NCBI RefSeq assembly: GCF_014202425.1
Contig: NZ_JACHGT010000012.1
Location: 62,001-126,000, forward strand
DNA: 64,000 bases
Direction: 5' to 3'
Source of the DNA: Phytomonospora endophytica
GTDB taxonomy: Bacteria; Actinomycetota; Actinomycetes; Mycobacteriales; Micromonosporaceae
Shown: piece after piece, positions 45,014 through 56,500 of the stretch
Layout: each line of letters opens with the position of its first letter
How positions within the stretch are numbered: the stretch's first letter is position 1
Program-made: the position numbers and the translations under genes
Notes under the pieces: model-generated
Told to the model about the DNA's origin: nothing
Database searches by the model: none
The model's input: only the letters and a program-made list of their open reading frames with translations

Positions 45014-45393
45014 TGTCGTCCTCCTGTGGACATCTGATTACTACGTCGATTTACCTGAGGTCACAGCCCTGGGTCTCTTGACCTGGGGCCGTGCGGGTTA
45101 TGCAGTGCTTCTCGCCGGATCCGGCGGCCGGTTCACGACCGCCCTCACCGCGCTTCGGTGGTGGCCTACCCGGCGGTGAAGCCCGGTGGGCCGTGCCGAC
45201 TCCCCGACTCCGACCCTGGCACCAACCCGTTTCGGGGTCGCCACCGGGGTCGAAGCCGGTCGGTCGAACGCTTACTTACTCGCCCGTGGCCTTGGCGATA
45301 CGGAGACTCGCCTAGCGGCTCGTTTCCGTATCGAAACCCGCGATGCTCTGCTTATTGATCATCGCGAGTCTCCGGGTGGGTTCGCCTAGCGGC
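45014..45393. other. fusA-tuf spacer with relic of the fusA 3' end
   Basis: On the minus strand, 80-120 nt past the fusA stop, the sequence again reads R-I-A-K-A-T-G-E-stop (around 45276-45302), matching the fusA end I-I-A-K-A-T-G-E-stop with synonymous differences. A 13-bp direct repeat CGCCTAGCGGCTC lies at 45309-45321 and 45383-45395. Stems CGATACGGA/TCCGTATCG (45296-45304, 45325-45333) and CGCGATG/CATCGCG lie between. The rest, next to tuf, must include its promoter and leader; I see no clear -35/-10. Confidence 0.6.
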
Positions 45394-47493
<2,100 letters not shown>

Positions 47494-47618
47494 TGTCTTG
47501 TCCTGATTCTCTAGTCGTGTAACTCACTGGCCGCCCACTACCAACGGCTCGGTCAAATCTCTGATCGCGCTCGCCGTTGGCGTGGGCCCTCGGTATGCGC
47601 CGAGGACGACACGAGTAT

Positions 47619-47640
47619 GCCGCTCGCGTACGCGAGCGGC
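47619..47640 (-). promoter_or_regulatory. Perfect 22-bp palindrome between rpsG and fusA
   Basis: Sequence 47619-47640 (core CGCTCGCGTACGCGAGCG) is a perfect palindrome ending 8 nt from the rpsG stop. As RNA it would form a stem with a tight loop. It may be an attenuator, a partial terminator or an RNase processing site that sets the fusA level. Confidence 0.6.
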
Positions 47641-47647
47641 GACTCGT

Positions 47648-48118
47648 TTACCAGCGGTAGTGCGCGAAGGCCTTGTTGGACTCGGCCATCTTGTGGGTGT
47701 CTTCGCGACGCTTGACAGCGGCACCGAGGCCGTTGCTGGCGTCGAGCAGCTCGTTCATGAGGCGCTCGGTCATCGTCTTCTCACGACGGGCGCGGCTGAA
47801 GACAACCAGCCAGCGAAGCCCGAGCGTGGTCGCACGAGACGGACGGACGTCGACCGGCACCTGGTAGGTCGCGCCACCGACACGGCGGCTGCGGACCTCA
47901 AGGGCGGGCTTGACGTTGTCGAGGGCGCGCTTGAGCGTGACGACCGGGTCGGTCTCGCTCTTGGCGCGGGTGCCCTCAAGGGCGTTGTAGACGATGCGCT
48001 CGGCGAGCTGACGCTTACCGCGCACCAGGACCTTGTTGATCAGCTGAGTGACCAGGACCGAGTGGTACACGGGGTCGGCGGCGAGCGGACGGCGCGGAGC
48101 CGGGCCTTTACGAGGCAT
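47648..48118 (-). CDS. rpsG: 30S ribosomal protein S7
   Basis: S7 organises the 30S head and in E. coli regulates the str operon. The 156-residue product starts [12 protein letters not shown] and ends H-Y-R-W, with the conserved [14 protein letters not shown] motif. It follows rpsL by 2 nt. Confidence 0.97.
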   Translation of the reverse strand: MPRKGPAPRRPLAADPVYHSVLVTQLINKVLVRGKRQLAERIVYNALEGTRAKSETDPVVTLKRALDNVKPALEVRSRRVGGATYQVPVDVRPSRATTLGLRWLVVFSRARREKTMTERLMNELLDASNGLGAAVKRREDTHKMAESNKAFAHYRW

Positions 48119-48120
48119 TG

Positions 48121-48495
<375 letters not shown>

Positions 48496-48972
48496 CGGGT
48501 TTCTCTTCTCCCTTTGGCTCCTCATGGCATCCTGCCGGAGCCGAGCCGTCTACTCCTGGTTGTTTCGATCTCGCCTGTCTTGTGCGGGCTCGCACCGGCT
48601 TGTCGGTGCTTGTCCGCCCCCCGCGCTCGGGCGTGTCGCCTTCGCGCACCTCAAGCCGTTCTTCGCACTCGAAGTCTTGGGGTTACGCCGTGCCTCACCC
48701 GAGGTGGTGCACGCGCGCGAACCCGGGCACAGGGCCCGGGCACAAGGGGGAAGCGTACCCACCATATGGTCGGCGGGTCAAAGCGGACTCGCGAACGTCA
48801 TGAGGAGTGCTCAGGCTCACCTCGGCGCTCGGGTGACCGCTCGTTTCACCCCTGCTGTGTAGCTGTTGTGTTTCTCCTTGTCGTGATGCCGCCTTCGCAC
48901 CAACACGAGAGCACACCGCAGAACAGCATAGCGCCCGGCGGCCCCGGGCATCCACCAGGGGTCGCGTCGCGG
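48496..48972. other. Leader and promoter region of the str operon
   Basis: No gene is seen. The promoter is at 48752-48781, leaving a leader of about 250 nt before rpsL that contains direct repeats of GTGCCCGGG. The portion beyond the promoter (48782-48972) shows nothing recognisable. Confidence 0.65.
48752..48781 (-). promoter_or_regulatory. Promoter of rpsL-rpsG
   Basis: On the minus strand: -35 TTGACC (48781-48776), 18-bp spacer, -10 TACGCT (48757-48752). The spacer contains the perfect palindrome ACCATATGGT (48761-48770), a possible regulator site. Confidence 0.75.
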
Positions 48973-49782
48973 TCACCGGCCGCGTGGGGACTCACTCGAC
49001 GTCGGGGACGGGCCGATCGGCGGGTTGTCGGACTGCCCCGGTTCGTCGGAGAAGGCCGCCACGGCCAGGATCATCATCACCGTCAGCAGGAACCCCACGC
49101 CACCGAGGACCATTCCCGTGATGGCCGTGCCCCTGCCGGTGTACTCGCCGCCGGAGGCCTTCACCTGCCGCATGCCGACGACTGCCAGCGCCAGTGAGGC
49201 ACCGCACAGGAAGACGGCGAGGACGGTGAAGGCGACGCCGAAGACGGTGTCGAACATGATCCCGACGCACCCGACGGCGATGGCCGCGAGGATGCCGGCC
49301 GAACCGGCGAGCACCCCGCCGATCGCCGGGCCGGAGTGGATCGGCTTGATCTGGGGCAGCATCAGCTGGTAGCCGCCTCCGGCGGAGCCGGGCGCTATCC
49401 GGCCGGTGTAGCCGTAGGGCATGGTCGGGCGGCCGATGCGCGGCGGGACCGGCGTCGGGGCGCCCATGGGCTGCTTGACCGGGGGCACCGGCGGTAGCAG
49501 CGGGTCCTGCCGCGGGCGGGCCGGCGGGGGCGGGCCGCCGAAGATCTCGGGGCCGGGGACCGCGGTGACCGGGGCCGTTTCGGGTACGAAGCCGTCGGTG
49601 CGGGGCTCGGCGAGGGCGTCGAAGTCCTCTTCACGGGCGCGTTTGGCCGCGAGCCACTCCGGCGAGCCCGGTTCGAAGGAGCGCCGGGCGGCCTGGGCCT
49701 CGGGGCGCTCCTCGGGCGCGGCGAAGGGGTAGGAGCTCGGCTGCGGCGGCTGCTCGTCACGCCGGTCGGGGGAGTCGGTCAC
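48973..49782 (-). CDS. DUF4190-like membrane protein
   Basis: A 269-residue protein. The first ~140 residues are Pro-rich and charged (cytoplasmic, low complexity); the rest has a glycine-rich A-I-G-G-V-L-A-G-S-A-G-I-L-A-A-I-A segment, two more helices and the R-G-T-A-I-T-G-M-V-L-G-G-V-G-F-L pattern typical of DUF4190. Function unknown. GTG 49782 is chosen because it lies just after the upstream stop; ATG 49797, overlapping the upstream gene, is possible. Confidence 0.72.
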   Translation of the reverse strand: MTDSPDRRDEQPPQPSSYPFAAPEERPEAQAARRSFEPGSPEWLAAKRAREEDFDALAEPRTDGFVPETAPVTAVPGPEIFGGPPPPARPRQDPLLPPVPPVKQPMGAPTPVPPRIGRPTMPYGYTGRIAPGSAGGGYQLMLPQIKPIHSGPAIGGVLAGSAGILAAIAVGCVGIMFDTVFGVAFTVLAVFLCGASLALAVVGMRQVKASGGEYTGRGTAITGMVLGGVGFLLTVMMILAVAAFSDEPGQSDNPPIGPSPTSSESPRGR

Positions 49783-49786
49783 CGCA

Positions 49787-50152
49787 TCAGTCCACATCGG
49801 AGGGGAAGTCGTTCCCGGCGGGGCCGCCGCCGGCCACCCCGATCCGGCTGACGAGCCACAGCAGGAGCCCGAGGAGGACCGCGGCCACGGCGATGAGCAG
49901 TGCCAGCTGCGCCAGCCACCGGCCTCGCCTGACCCGGGCGCTGCCGGTCAGGAAGCCCTGGGAGGCGACGATCTCGGCCTCGGCCTGCCCCGCCAGCCGA
50001 AGCGCCAGCACGGCGGGGATGACACCGCCGATGAACGGCGCCGTGATCACCGCGACGACGGCGAGCGCCAACGCGGTCACCGCCTTGGTGGACGGCACCG
50101 GGTCGGGATCGCGGGGGTCGCGGATCTCGGCGGACGGAAGCTGCGGCTGCAC
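49787..50152 (-). CDS. Small membrane protein, DUF4190-like
   Basis: A 121-residue protein with a charged, Pro-rich N-terminus and three hydrophobic segments (T-A-L-A-L-A-V-V-A-V-I-T-A-P-F-I-G-G-V-I-P-A-V-L-A-L, then one long terminal helix). The first pair resembles DUF4190. It precedes the larger DUF4190-like gene, with which it forms a pair. The GTG 50152 start has a weak ribosome binding site. Confidence 0.7.
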   Translation of the reverse strand: MQPQLPSAEIRDPRDPDPVPSTKAVTALALAVVAVITAPFIGGVIPAVLALRLAGQAEAEIVASQGFLTGSARVRRGRWLAQLALLIAVAAVLLGLLLWLVSRIGVAGGGPAGNDFPSDVD

Positions 50153-50260
50153 TCCCCCATCATGCCCGGCGGCGGCGACCGGGTTGAAGGGATGGGAGGA
50201 CTGGGGTGAGGGCGGGGGTTGTACCGGGGCACGGCGAGGGCTCGGCTCACCGCCTTGCGC

Positions 50261-50734
50261 TCACCCGCACTCTCCGCCGAAGTACAGCCCGACGGCTCGC
50301 CAGCCGCCTTCGCGGGGACGCAGTACGACGGTGACGAGCGTCGTCGGCCGGTCGGGCGGTGGGCCGGTGGCGGCCGTCCCGTCGGTGTGCGTGTCGCGCT
50401 GGGCGTCGAAGTCGACGCACGAGGCCACGGCCCAGCCCGTCCCGCGCTGTTCGGCTCCGGCGGGGGTCCGGGTGACCGGGCCGACGGTCACCTCGTCGCG
50501 TGCGGCCTTCTCGCGCATCGCCTGCCGCAGGCTCGTCAGGAGCGGGTCGGCGGCGACGGTGTCGAGCGCTTCGCCGTCGGCGGTGGCCTGGGCCTCGGAC
50601 CAGGCCGTCCAGTAGGCGGCTTCGGCGGTGGCGACGTCGGCCGGTGGGGTGGGCGCGGTGGCGGGTGGCGCGGCGGAAGACGCGCAGGCGGTGAGCGCGA
50701 GCAGGGCCGCGATCACGAGGATCGCGGGCCTCAT
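50261..50734 (-). CDS. Small lipoprotein
   Basis: A 157-residue secreted lipoprotein. The signal peptide of 16 residues ends in a lipobox L-T-A-C with Cys17 as lipidation site, followed by a Ser/Ala/Pro/Thr linker and a C-terminal domain with two further Cys residues (V-A-S-C and G-G-E-C). No family is recognised; the late beta-rich part (T-T-L-V-T-V-V-L-R-P-R-E-G-G-W-R-A-V-G-L-Y) suggests an NTF2-like or Mce-associated fold. Its ATG overlaps the stop of the upstream lipoprotein by 4 nt. Confidence 0.78.
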   Translation of the reverse strand: MRPAILVIAALLALTACASSAAPPATAPTPPADVATAEAAYWTAWSEAQATADGEALDTVAADPLLTSLRQAMREKAARDEVTVGPVTRTPAGAEQRGTGWAVASCVDFDAQRDTHTDGTAATGPPPDRPTTLVTVVLRPREGGWRAVGLYFGGECG

Positions 50735-51594
50735 GTCCGCTCCCCCACGATCGCGCGTGCGCGTTGAAGCTCCGCGGCGAGGGCGGTTTCGACGACGGCG
50801 AGCCGCGTCTGCTCCCGTGCGGCCAGTGCGGCCTGGTACCCGTTGAGCAGCCCGAACCAGACTCCCGCCAGCCCGGTCTCGTTCTTGCACGCCACGTCCG
50901 CGCTCGCCAGGGTCTTCTCGACTTTCGTCACCGTCCGTGGCCAGTACTGGAACCGCGCCTCCCCCGGGCCGGCGTACTCCCAGCCCCGCGTCGCCATGCA
51001 GGCGCTCCACGCGCCAAGGGCATCGACGGCCCTCGGGTCCGACGCGACGGCTTCCTCGGCGGCCGCGCCCAGCTCGGCCACGACGCCCAGGTCCGGAGGC
51101 GGCCCGAAGGCGCGGTCGGCTTCGGCGGCGCACCCGCCGTCGGGGACGCCGTCGGGTGCCGGCTCACCCGGGTAGGCGCCGAGGTAGGCGACACGTTCCC
51201 CCTCGGGCATCCGCCGCGACTCGGCCGCGCGGCGGTCGGGCGGTGCGCGGTAGCCGTGGGCGGCGGCGTGGCCGGCGTCGAGCAGGCCGATCGACATGCC
51301 CGACTCCCAGGGCCTCGGCTCCGGCGGCGGGCCGGGCCGCCAGCCGGGATGACCGAGGCGGGTCATGCACGCGGCGGCCAGGACGTCGCGGGCCTCGGCG
51401 ACGAGGCGCTCGCCGTCGAGGTCGTGCCGGTAGGCCGCCAGGGGCAGGGCCCCGGCGGTGTCGGCGGGGATTTCGCCGCCCGGGGACAGTGACGGGCGCG
51501 GCAATGGTTCGGCGGCGGGTTCGGAAGCGCAGCCGGCCAGCAGAAGGACCAGTGCGATCAGGGAATTCGCCGGGCGTTCGAGACGGAGTCGCAT
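50731..51594 (-). CDS. Lipoprotein of unknown function
   Basis: A 287-residue protein with a signal peptide ending in lipobox L-A-G-C and a mature region containing several Cys residues (A-A-C-M-T-R, G-G-C-A-A-E, S-A-C-M-A-T-R-G-W, V-A-C-K-N-E-T-G). The C-M-x-x-x-G-W/P spacing and the paired Cys resemble a family of secreted actinobacterial proteins with C-M-x-x-x-G-x repeats. Function unknown. ATG 51594 is preferred to ATG 51603. Coupled to the smaller lipoprotein downstream. Confidence 0.78.
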   Translation of the reverse strand: MRLRLERPANSLIALVLLLAGCASEPAAEPLPRPSLSPGGEIPADTAGALPLAAYRHDLDGERLVAEARDVLAAACMTRLGHPGWRPGPPPEPRPWESGMSIGLLDAGHAAAHGYRAPPDRRAAESRRMPEGERVAYLGAYPGEPAPDGVPDGGCAAEADRAFGPPPDLGVVAELGAAAEEAVASDPRAVDALGAWSACMATRGWEYAGPGEARFQYWPRTVTKVEKTLASADVACKNETGLAGVWFGLLNGYQAALAAREQTRLAVVETALAAELQRARAIVGERT

Positions 51595-51821
51595 GATTGT
51601 CATCCTCGTGGCGCAAGACGATTTATTTCGCTCGCGGAAAGGTCTCCGTGGCGTACATTTCCCGCCCTCGCGAGTCGCCGTGATCGCGCAGTGGGAATGC
51701 GCGGATCGCGGGGGCGGGCGTGCCTTTCGCGTCGGTTTCGGTGATCAGTGCTAAACGGGGATCTGTGGGCGGTGAAAACGGGTGCGCGCCCATAGCGCCG
51801 GGCGCGCACCCGCGTGGTGTT

Positions 51822-52133
51822 CTAGCAGTGCGGGATGCCGCCGTCCCACCAGATCACCGAGTCGTGCGAGTAGCCCGTGACGCCCGTGGTGCGGTTGCGG
51901 TGGTAGTTCCACTCACCGTTCCAGCAGTACACGTCGGCGCCCTGGCCGATGTACCCCAGGCCCAGCGGACCGCCGGTGCCCAGGCCACGCCAGATCCTGG
52001 CGCCGTTGACGCTGTAGTCGCCGGAGTTGGCGATCGCCGGGCCGGCGACCCCGATCGACGCGACGGCGATGAGCCCGACCGCAAGGGCCTTCAGCCCTGG
52101 TTTGGACGGTAGAATCGCACGCAGTTTCCCCAT
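51822..52133 (-). CDS. Small secreted protein, bacterial SH3-like
   Basis: A 103-residue precursor with a signal peptide (about 1-35, ending A-I-A before N-S-G) and a ~68-residue mature domain rich in Gly, Trp and Tyr (G-A-R-I-W-R-G... V-Y-C-W-N-G-E-W-N-Y-H-R-N-R-T-T-G-V-T-G-Y) with two Cys residues that may pair. The pattern resembles small secreted SH3-like domains. ATG 52133 follows AAGGAG. The role is unknown. Confidence 0.75.
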   Translation of the reverse strand: MGKLRAILPSKPGLKALAVGLIAVASIGVAGPAIANSGDYSVNGARIWRGLGTGGPLGLGYIGQGADVYCWNGEWNYHRNRTTGVTGYSHDSVIWWDGGIPHC

Positions 52134-52331
52134 TAGGCGCTCCTTGTGAGTAGGGGAACGACGGTCGCGGCGTCGCACCGCCGCGGCCGTTCTCTGGATA
52201 CGTTCCAAGCTACGTAACGACCGCGATCAATTCAAGGCCGTACCTCAAGCTGACGGATTCCCGCCATTGCCACGGTTTCTTCTTTGTGTCATCCTCCCCA
52301 TGACGAGCAAGGAGACCGAGGGGGTTTTCGG

Positions 52332-52577
52332 ATGGTGGAAAGGGCAGGTCAGCGGCCCAACCTGAGGCAGCTGCGGATCTTGCTCCTGCTGTCGCAAGGA
52401 CACACCGACCAACAGATAGCCGAGCAGCTCTACCTGGGGATACGCACGGTTGAGCGGGAAATCGGCCGCCTCATGGAGATGTCGGGGACCCGGACGCGCT
52501 TCAGTCTGGGCGCGGCCGCCTCCCGCCTCGGCTGGCTGCATTCGCCCACGGGGGCGGCGAGCGGCCGCACACTGTGA
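52332..52577 (+). CDS. Solitary LuxR-type HTH protein (copy 1)
   Basis: An 81-residue protein consisting almost only of a GerE/LuxR-type helix-turn-helix: Q-L-R-I-L-L-L-L-S-Q-G-H-T-D-Q-Q-I-A-E-Q and the recognition helix L-G-I-R-T-V-E-R-E-I. No receiver or ligand domain is attached. ATG 52332 follows GAGGGGG; an in-frame TTG at 52284 would extend it. A paralogue lies 560 bp downstream. Confidence 0.82.
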   Translation: MVERAGQRPNLRQLRILLLLSQGHTDQQIAEQLYLGIRTVEREIGRLMEMSGTRTRFSLGAAASRLGWLHSPTGAASGRTL

Positions 52578-53140
52578 CCGAGGTCATAAGCAAGGGGCCT
52601 ATTCGAACAATTAAAGAATTGCCGGACTAAAGCATTGAACGAACGAAGGGCCTCGTGCGAATTGTCGTACGGGGCCATTTCATTCGCCGGGGAACAATGG
52701 CCGGAGCCGGCGTCGAGAGGCACGGGCGCGATCGGCGCGGCCGCCGCGCGGGTAAGAATCCGGCCGCCTCGCGGCTTCCGGGCCGGGCGGGGCACGCCAG
52801 GAGGCCCGCGGCGCCCCTCCCCGCCGCCGCGAGCCCCTGACCTCGCGAGCCGCCGACCGCGCTGCCCCCTCGCGGCGGCCTTCGCGTCCCGCGACGACCA
52901 CGCTAGGCGCACGCCCCGGCCCGCCGGGAACGCTTCCGCGGGAGCTGGCGCATAGCCGCCAGAAAGCACCGGTGCTTACATTCAAATACTTCGATGGTGA
53001 CGGGTAGTTGACTGTTTTCGGCCGCACCCAGGCTGTATTCGGTGTTGTGCCGGGCTCGTGACCATGGGATTATCCGCCACGGTGGGGCGCAATTACCGAT
53101 CCGGCAGCCATGATGGGATCGGTGGATCGCGGGATACGGG
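52578..53140. other. Intergenic region between two LuxR-type HTH genes
   Basis: No gene recognised. Composition is mixed: AT-richer stretches at 52580-52660 and 52975-53060 flank a very GC-rich centre (about 52730-52930). The 14-bp perfect palindrome AAGCACCGGTGCTT lies at 52964-52977 and could be the binding site for one of the neighbouring HTH proteins. Confidence 0.6.
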
Positions 53141-53416
53141 GTGAGAAGGATGTGGGGTGTCACTGCGGCGGCCACGGTCGCACGCGGGCAGGAACCCGGT
53201 GAGCGGCAGAGCTTCAGGGAAGGGGTGCGGCTCAACGAGAGGCAGACGCTCATCGTCGGCATGCTGGCCGAGGGGGCGTCCGACACGCAGATCGCGCGCC
53301 GGCTCTACATCGGCCAGCGCACGGTACAGCGGGAGGTCGCCGCGCTGATGGCGCTGGTCGGCGCGGCCTCCCGCTTCGCCCTCGGCGCCGAGGCCGCGCT
53401 GCGCGGCTGGCTGTAG
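53141..53416 (+). CDS. Solitary LuxR-type HTH protein (copy 2)
   Basis: A 91-residue paralogue of the gene at 52332, sharing A-x-G-x-x-D-x-Q-I-A-x-x-L-Y-I/L-G-x-R-T-V-x-R-E-V/I and the S/T-R-F-A/S-L-G-A-x-A-A-x-x-G-W-L end. It is again a LuxR-type DNA-binding domain without a sensor domain. The start could be GTG 53141 or ATG 53150; neither has a clear ribosome binding site. It converges with rpoC and is followed by a terminator hairpin. Confidence 0.78.
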   Translation: MRRMWGVTAAATVARGQEPGERQSFREGVRLNERQTLIVGMLAEGASDTQIARRLYIGQRTVQREVAALMALVGAASRFALGAEAALRGWL

Positions 53417-53429
53417 GAGCACGGATACG

Positions 53430-53468
53430 CCTCAGGGCGCCCCTCCCGAAGGAGAAGGCGCCCTGAGG
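53430..53468. terminator. Terminator between LuxR-type gene and rpoC
   Basis: Perfect 12-bp arms CCTCAGGGCGCC (53430-53441) and GGCGCCCTGAGG (53457-53468) around a 15-nt loop that itself can fold. It lies between convergent genes and can act in both directions. Confidence 0.85.
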
Positions 53469-53471
53469 ATC

Positions 53472-53525
53472 GTCGGGGTCGTCGGGGTCGTCGGGGTCGT
53501 CGGGGTCGTCCTAGAACGTCCCGCC
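53472..53525. repeat. 9-bp tandem repeat plus duplicated rpoC 3' end
   Basis: GTCGGGGTC is repeated four times without change at 53472-53507. Directly after it, 53508-53525 repeats 18 bp (GTCCTAGAACGTCCCGCC) found again at 53570-53587, where it is the end of rpoC encoding G-G-T-F-stop. The copy therefore also reads G-G-T-F-stop on the minus strand. Confidence 0.85.
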
Positions 53526-53572
53526 CGTCGCAGCGGATCCACTCACGCGAACCCGCCGCGATGGCGGTGGTC

Positions 53573-56500
53573 CTAGAACGTCCCGCCGATGTCGAAGTCG
53601 TCGAGCGGAACCGCGGCCCCGCCACCGGGACCGAAGCCGAAGCCGCTGGGCTCGTCGTACCCGGACATCGAGTAGACGCGCGCCTTGGCCTCCTCGGTCG
53701 GCTCGACCCGAACGTTGCGGTACTTGGCGATGCCCGTACCGGCCGGGATGAGCTTACCGATGATGACGTTCTCCTTGAGGCCGACGAGGTTGTCGCCCTT
53801 GGCGTTCATCGCGGCCTCGGTGAGCACGCGGGTGGTCTCCTGGAAGGAGGCCGCCGACAGCCACGAGTCGGTCGCGAGCGACGCCTTGGTGATCCCCATG
53901 AGCACCGGACGGCCGGAGGCCGGCTCCTGGCCCTCGGAGACGATGCGGCGGTTCTCGGTCTCGAAACGCGCGCGGTCGGTCAGCGAGCCCGGCAGGAACT
54001 CGGTCGCGCCGGAGTCGATGACGGTGACGCGCTTGAGCATCTGCCGCACGATGATCTCGATGTGCTTGTCGTGGATCATCACGCCCTGCGAGCGGTAGAC
54101 CTTCTGCACCTCGTCCACGAGGTGCATCTGCACCTGACGCGGGCCGAGGATGCGCAGCAGCTCGTGCGGGTCGACGGTGCCGACGTGCAGCTTCTCACCG
54201 ACGTTGACGTGACCGCCCTCGTGGACGTTCATGCGCACACGACGCGAGACCTTGTCGTACACGACCTCTTCGCCGCCGTCGTCCGGGACGATGATGATCT
54301 TGCGCGACTTGTCGCTGTCCTCGATGCGGATCCGTCCGGCGACCTCCGCGATGGAGGTCTTGCCCTTCGGGACACGCGCCTCGAAGATCTCCTGCACACG
54401 CGGCAGACCCTGCGTGATGTCGTCACCCGCCACACCACCGGTGTGGAAGGTGCGCATCGTCAGCTGGGTACCGGGCTCACCGATCGACTGGGCGGCGATG
54501 ATGCCGACCGCCTCGCCGATGTCGACGCGCTGACCGGTCGGCATCGAGCGGCCGTAGCAGGCACCGCAGACACCGATCGCGGACTCGCAGGTGAGGACCG
54601 AGCGGACCCGGACCTCGATGACGCCGTTGGCGACGAGCTCGTCGATCATCGGCGCCGACAGGTCGGTGCCCTCCGCGACGATGACCTTCCCCTTGGCGTC
54701 GGAGACGTCCTCGGCGATGGTGCGCGCGTAGACCGCGGTCTCGGCGTGCTCGTGCTTGATGATCGAGCCGTCTTCGTGCTTCTCGGCGATCGGGAGGCGG
54801 ATCGCCCGCTCGGTACCGCAGTCCTCCTCGCGGACGATGACGTCCTGCGACACGTCCACCAGTCGCCGGGTCAGGTAACCCGAGTCGGCGGTACGCAGAG
54901 CGGTGTCGGCGAGGCCCTTACGGGAACCGTGGGTCGAGATGAAGTACTCCAGGACCGACAGGCCCTCGCGCAGCGAGGACTTGATCGGACGCGGGATGAT
55001 CTCGCCCTTCGGGTTGGCCACCAGGCCACGGATCGCGGCGATCTGACGCAGCTGAAGCATGTTGCCTCGGGCGCCGGAGTTGATCATCTTCCACAGGGGG
55101 TTCTCCTGCGGAAGCGAGTGGTCGAGCTCCTTGGCGATCTCGTTGGTCGCCTTCGTCCAGATCTCGATCAGCTCGCCGCGACGCTCCTCGGCGGTCATCA
55201 GACCACGCTGGTACTGCTTCTCGATCCGCTCGGCGTCCTTCTCGTAACGCTCCAGGATCTCCGGCTTGCGCGCCGGCGGGACGACGTCCTCGATGCCGAT
55301 GGTCACGCCCGACCAGGTGGCCCAGTGGAAACCGGCCTCCTTGAGCGCGTCCAGCGACGCCGCCAGCTGCACCTTGGGGTACCGCTCGGCGAGGTCGTTG
55401 ACGATGTCCGACAGCTGGCCCTTGCGGACCTCGTAGTTCACGAAGCGGTAGTCGACCGGCAGGGTCTCGTTGAACAGGACCCGGCCGAGGGTGGTGTCGA
55501 GCACGAGCGGCGTGCCCGGCTCCCAGCCCTCGGGGCCTTCGAAGGCCGGCACGCCCGGACCGTTGTCGACCGCGTAGACCCCGTCGAGCAGGATCTTGAT
55601 CGGCGACGCCAGGTTCAGCACACCCGCGTCCAGGGCCATGATCGCCTCGGCGAGCGAGCTGAACGAACGCCCGTTGCCGATCACGTCGTCGCGGCCGTGG
55701 GTCAGGTGGTACAGACCGATGATCATGTCCTGGGTGGGCATGGTCACCGGACGGCCGTCGGACGGCTTGAGGATGTTGTTGCTCGACAGCATCAGGATCC
55801 GGGCCTCGGCCTGCGCCTCGGCCGACAGCGGCACGTGCACCGCCATCTGGTCACCGTCGAAGTCGGCGTTGAAGGCGGTGCAGACCAGCGGGTGGATCTG
55901 GATCGCCTTGCCCTCGACCAGCTGCGGCTCGAAGGCCTGGATGCCGAGACGGTGCAGCGTGGGCGCACGGTTCAGCATGACCGGGTGCTCGGTGATGACC
56001 TCTTCGAGGACGTCCCACACGACCGGGCGCGCGCGCTCGACCATGCGCTTGGCCGACTTGATGTTCTGCGCGTGGTTCAAGTCCACCAGGCGCTTCATCA
56101 CGAACGGCTTGAACAGTTCGAGGGCCATCTGCTTCGGCAGGCCGCACTGGTGCAGCTTCAGGCGCGGGCCGACGACGATGACCGAACGGCCCGAGTAGTC
56201 GACGCGCTTGCCGAGCAGGTTCTGCCGGAAACGACCCTGCTTGCCCTTCAGCATGTCGCTGAGGGACTTCAGGGGACGGTTACCGGGACCGGTCACCGGG
56301 CGTCCACGACGGCCGTTGTCGAACAGCGCGTCCACGGACTCCTGGAGCATCCGCTTCTCGTTGTTGACGATGATCTCGGGCGCGCCGAGGTCGATCAGCC
56401 TCTTGAGACGGTTGTTCCGGTTGATGACCCGGCGGTACAGGTCGTTGAGGTCGGAGGTCGCGAAACGGCCACCGTCGAGCTGCACCATCGGGCGCAGCTC

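Noticed and set aside
45186-45389. Small plus-strand ORFs in the fusA-tuf spacer
   Set aside because: They lack ribosome binding sites; the region is better explained by the duplicated fusA end and the tuf leader.
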